NCBI GenBank assembly: GCA_026713545.1
Contig: JAPOOG010000109.1
Coordinates: 28,691-92,690, forward strand
Reading direction: 5' to 3'
Length of the DNA stretch: 64,000 nt
Origin: Bryobacterales bacterium
GTDB lineage: Bacteria; Acidobacteriota; Terriglobia; Bryobacterales; UBA6623
Shown: positions 61,657 through 64,000 of the stretch, in pieces
Numbering within the stretch: the first letter of the stretch is position 1
Layout of the letters: each line of letters starts with the position of its first letter
Made by a program: the position numbers and the translations under genes
The notes under the pieces: generated by a model
The model's input: only the letters and a program-made list of their open reading frames with translations
The model's database searches: none
Told to the model about the DNA's origin: nothing

Positions 61657-61770
61657 TTGCCTGAAACCCTGCTTCCGTTCTGCCGTAGCTGTAATCGGGC
61701 TGACGTTGATGCAACTCTACCGGGAGTCATTGCGACAAACTCCCGAAGCCGCTCGTGCCCATAATAGGCG

Positions 61771-62763
61771 ATGGCGCACACGATATCGGGGTTAGGGATG
61801 ATGGCGGACGCAGGCGAACGGAAGCGACCCAGGGTTGTAGCGGATGGTCCTCTCGATGAAACGGTTCTCGGGTTCATGGCGGATCGGTTCGAACTGCTGG
61901 CTTGGGATATCGCGCGTGAAGGCTTGTCCGAGCAGATCGACGGGATCTACACGTACGGGCATCCCGTGCTGAACGGAGAGATGCTCGACCGGCTGCCGGG
62001 CGTCCGCATCATCAGCAACTATGGGGTCGGCGTAGACCACATCAATGTGCCGGATGCGTCGGCCCGAGGGATCCCGGTGGGCAACACGCCGAGCATTCTG
62101 GATGGAGCGACTGCGGATATGGGGATGGCGCTGCTCCTGGCCGCCGCACGCCTCATCGTCAAAGGAGACCGCCATGCGCGGTCGCCGGAGTTCACGTGCT
62201 ACGACCCGGGTTACATGCTGGGCCGTGAAGTGCACGGGATGACGTTGGGCATCATCGGCATGGGCGCCATCGGCAGCCAGGTCGCAAAGCGAGCGCTGGC
62301 TTTTGACATGACGGTTCTCTACCACAACCGACGCCGGCGCGAGGACGAAGCGGCTTTGGGCGTCGCGTATCGTCCGCTGCACGATCTGCTCCGTGAGTCG
62401 GATTACGTGATGCTGACGTGCCCGCTTACGGACGAGACACAGAACCTGATCAACGTGGAAACGCTTGCCAAGATGAAACCGACGGCGACGCTGGTCAATG
62501 TGGCTCGGGGGGCCGTGGTCGACACGCAAGCGCTGTATGATGCGCTGCGGGCCGGCGTGATCGGCGGCGCGGCGCTCGATGTGACGGAACCGGAGCCTCT
62601 GCCGCGGGATCACCCCCTGCTGCAACTCGACAATCTGACGCTCGTCCCGCATCTGGGCAGCGCAACGGTTGAACCCCGCCGCGAGATGGCCCGGCTCTCG
62701 GTGGAGAATCTGTCCCTGGGCTTGGACGGCAAGCCCCTTCGGCATGAAGTGACTATGCTATAA
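61771..62763 (+). CDS. D-isomer-specific 2-hydroxyacid dehydrogenase
   Basis: The 330-residue NAD(P)-dependent enzyme has the substrate-side ISNYGVGVDHINV, the Rossmann motif GIIGMGAIGSQVAKRA, and the catalytic Arg in NVARGAVVDTQAL, Glu in DVTEPEPLPRDHP and His in LVPHLGSATVE. It resembles glyoxylate/hydroxypyruvate reductases. The ATG at 61771 may be leaderless: CATAAT at 61760-61765 ends five bases before it. An internal ATG at 61798-61801 is an alternative. A strong hairpin terminator follows at 62819. Confidence 0.92.
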   Translation: MAHTISGLGMMADAGERKRPRVVADGPLDETVLGFMADRFELLAWDIAREGLSEQIDGIYTYGHPVLNGEMLDRLPGVRIISNYGVGVDHINVPDASARGIPVGNTPSILDGATADMGMALLLAAARLIVKGDRHARSPEFTCYDPGYMLGREVHGMTLGIIGMGAIGSQVAKRALAFDMTVLYHNRRRREDEAALGVAYRPLHDLLRESDYVMLTCPLTDETQNLINVETLAKMKPTATLVNVARGAVVDTQALYDALRAGVIGGAALDVTEPEPLPRDHPLLQLDNLTLVPHLGSATVEPRREMARLSVENLSLGLDGKPLRHEVTML

Positions 62764-62768
62764 TCGAC

Positions 62769-63746
62769 TCATCTGCTGGATGAGCTTCGCATCACCGGGA
62801 GTGGTGCCGGGGCTGATTTCGGGGGCCGTGTCAGCGGCCCCCGAGTTGTTTTACGAGACATGCGTCCGTTGAGTAGTTCAGGCAACGGATCGCATGCATG
62901 GACTTCCCGCACGATTTGGCTGAGCCGATCTCGGCGGGACACGTCCCACTGAGCGTAGTGGCGCTCCGTGGTGATCACGCTGCTGTGTCCCAGAAGCGTG
63001 CTTAAATCCTCCATGGATTTGCCGGCGAGCAGGAACTCGACGGCGAAAGTGTGACGAAGACGGTGGGGTGTGAAGTTCTGGACTCCTGCCTTGCTAGCGA
63101 CGAGTTGCAATCGATCTCGCCAGTATTTCGTCGCGGTAATCGGTAGTGATTTTCCTGACCAGAAGAAATGTGTCTGGCCCGCTTGGTATATACGCTCAAG
63201 TGCCTCGATCGCCAAGCTGTGGAGGGGCAGCATGACAAGCTCCCCACTCTTGGCGCGGCGCAGAGTGAGGTTATTGTTACCATCAATGGCGTCTGATCGC
63301 AGTGTGACAGCATCGCGGATCGACAGACCGGAATAGCGCATGAGCAGGATCAGGGCTTTTTCCTTCGTCCTGCCTGAGTCCTCTGCTGTGTTGACAAGAG
63401 ATGCGACCTCGTTTCTTGTTAGCGGCATTCTCGGACGAACAGACGATCGAGGGGCTTTCAGTTTCAGCATTGGAGATATCTGTACCCATCCAACATCGAT
63501 GGCATAGGTAAAGAACGCTCGTAATTGACCAAGACGCAATCGCTGCGTGCCTGGCTTACAAGACCAGGATTCGCGCCAGGCGCGCATCTCGGCCTGGTCG
63601 ATTCTGGTCAGATCGGTAAGGCCGTGATCTCTGGCGTAGCTCTGTAAAGCACGGAATAGAGACTTGTAGTTCTTCAGGGTGGAGCGGCGAAAATTCCTCG
63701 CCTCCATGTCTCGAAGATAGGCATCGCAGGCGTCGGAGAGCTTCAT
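62769..63746 (-). CDS. Tyrosine recombinase/integrase
   Basis: The 325-residue protein has an N-terminal SAM-like core-binding domain (about 1-85, LRDMEARNFRRSTLKNYKSL) and a catalytic domain with the Arg of YSGLSIRDAVTLR, the His-x-x-Arg of FTPHRLRHTFAVEF, the second His in LGHSSVITTERHYA, and the Tyr of the same block. These nick and rejoin DNA in site-specific recombination. The start ATG overlaps the stop of the upstream serine recombinase (ATGA). The last 25-30 residues are basic and proline-rich and lie over the convergent terminator, so they may be an accidental extension. Confidence 0.92.
   Translation of the reverse strand: MKLSDACDAYLRDMEARNFRRSTLKNYKSLFRALQSYARDHGLTDLTRIDQAEMRAWRESWSCKPGTQRLRLGQLRAFFTYAIDVGWVQISPMLKLKAPRSSVRPRMPLTRNEVASLVNTAEDSGRTKEKALILLMRYSGLSIRDAVTLRSDAIDGNNNLTLRRAKSGELVMLPLHSLAIEALERIYQAGQTHFFWSGKSLPITATKYWRDRLQLVASKAGVQNFTPHRLRHTFAVEFLLAGKSMEDLSTLLGHSSVITTERHYAQWDVSRRDRLSQIVREVHACDPLPELLNGRMSRKTTRGPLTRPPKSAPAPLPVMRSSSSR
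62819..62852 (+). terminator. Rho-independent terminator of the hydroxyacid dehydrogenase gene
   Basis: A stem CGGGGGCCG (62820-62828) / CGGCCCCCG (62835-62843) with loop TGTCAG is followed by AGTTGTTTT. It lies 56 bases beyond the stop codon. On the other strand the same bases encode the last residues of the tyrosine recombinase frame. Confidence 0.85.
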
Positions 63747-64000
63747 GCGGTCACCGTCTGTTCATTGGGTTTCTTCCACGGGTTGGGTGTGAACACGTCG
63801 GCCTCACCGCCGGGGAACCAGCGGTAGAAGGTGCAGGGGTGGACGCCGATCTTACGGGCGATGTCGGCTTTCGACAGGCTGCCTTCGCGCAGCAGTGCCT
63901 GCACGAGCTTGACCGTCTCGGGATCGTGGAATTTTGACTTCTTGCCCCAGGGGCGATTGTTCTTCCGCGCGGCGGCGATGCCGGCGCGGGTGCGTTCGGA
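63743..64000 (-). CDS. Serine recombinase, C-terminal part (cut by right edge)
   Basis: The visible 85 residues are open at the window edge. They begin SERTRAGIAAARKNNRPWG, the junction of a resolvase/invertase catalytic helix with its linker. Then comes the Hin-type helix-turn-helix: LVQALLREGSLSKADIARKIGV followed by HPCTFYRWFPGG. The catalytic serine domain lies outside the window. The TGA shares bases with the ATG of the tyrosine recombinase, so the two are translationally coupled. Together they mark a mobile element or phase-variation locus extending to the right. Confidence 0.85.
   Translation of the reverse strand, partial: SERTRAGIAAARKNNRPWGKKSKFHDPETVKLVQALLREGSLSKADIARKIGVHPCTFYRWFPGGEADVFTPNPWKKPNEQTVTA

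Noticed and set aside
1..64000. CRISPR array
   Set aside because: No regularly spaced direct repeats and no cas genes were seen.

Overview
The window is a GC-rich, gene-dense bacterial chromosome segment, most likely from an Acidobacteriota of the Solibacter/Bryobacter type. The best taxonomic marker is the C-terminal half of the secreted metalloprotease-like protein at 8172-9920, which has the look of the Solibacter-type C-terminal domain (TIGR03437). Many Tat- and Sec-exported enzymes, a DUF1080 protein, a sulfatase, an SMP-30 protein and a TonB protein fit a saprophyte or host-associated degrader. One tRNA gene and no rRNA or CRISPR array were found. Both window edges cut genes.

Layout. 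1-10 kb: an exported protein cut by the left edge, an SDR oxidoreductase, a fatty-acid desaturase, a membrane-anchored SGNH-hydrolase/TPR protein, cutA, an ftsB-like gene, thiG, and a secreted matrixin-like protease operon. 10-16 kb: two tandem Tat-exported fumarylacetoacetase-family enzymes, truA bracketed by two repeat elements, and a TolC-type outer-membrane channel. 15.4-20.2 kb: a translationally coupled GldA-GldF-GldG ABC operon ending in a DUF4340 gene. 20.4-25.4 kb: lepA, purE, an SMP-30 lipoprotein gene carrying an in-frame repeat insertion, and an aminotransferase. 25.6-32.9 kb: an apparent operon of a PLP aminotransferase, a GlcD-GlcF-type FAD/FeS dehydrogenase and three tandem EamA exporters. 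33-40.8 kb: an M24 peptidase, DUF1080, rsmI, aquaporin, deoxynucleoside kinase, ruvBA and rsmE. 41-47.5 kb: three tandem exported amidohydrolases (one split by a frameshift), an AI-2E-type permease and an unusual TonB protein. 48-55.4 kb: a Tat-exported enolase-superfamily enzyme, GT4 glycosyltransferase, PHP protein, methyltransferase-like protein, Gfo/Idh oxidoreductase and nicotinamidase. 55.6-64 kb: NUDIX, sulfatase, tRNA-Met(CAT), glgB, a class V aminotransferase, a D-2-hydroxyacid dehydrogenase and, at the right edge, a tyrosine recombinase coupled to a serine recombinase (a mobile-element margin).

The main discovery is a set of non-coding repeat families. Family A (about 160-290 bp, 17-bp terminal inverted repeats reading CAGCCCGTGGTAAAAGT) has four recognisable copies. 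One sits with an apparent 4-bp CTAG duplication inside the signal-peptide codons of the SMP-30 gene, adding exactly 92 codons without a stop, much like the palindromic elements that insert into Rickettsia proteins. Two others flank truA. Family B (about 85 bp, with a GAAACATCC/GGATGTTTC hairpin) has three copies in the last 9 kb. These look like non-autonomous mobile or structured elements that I cannot match to a named family.
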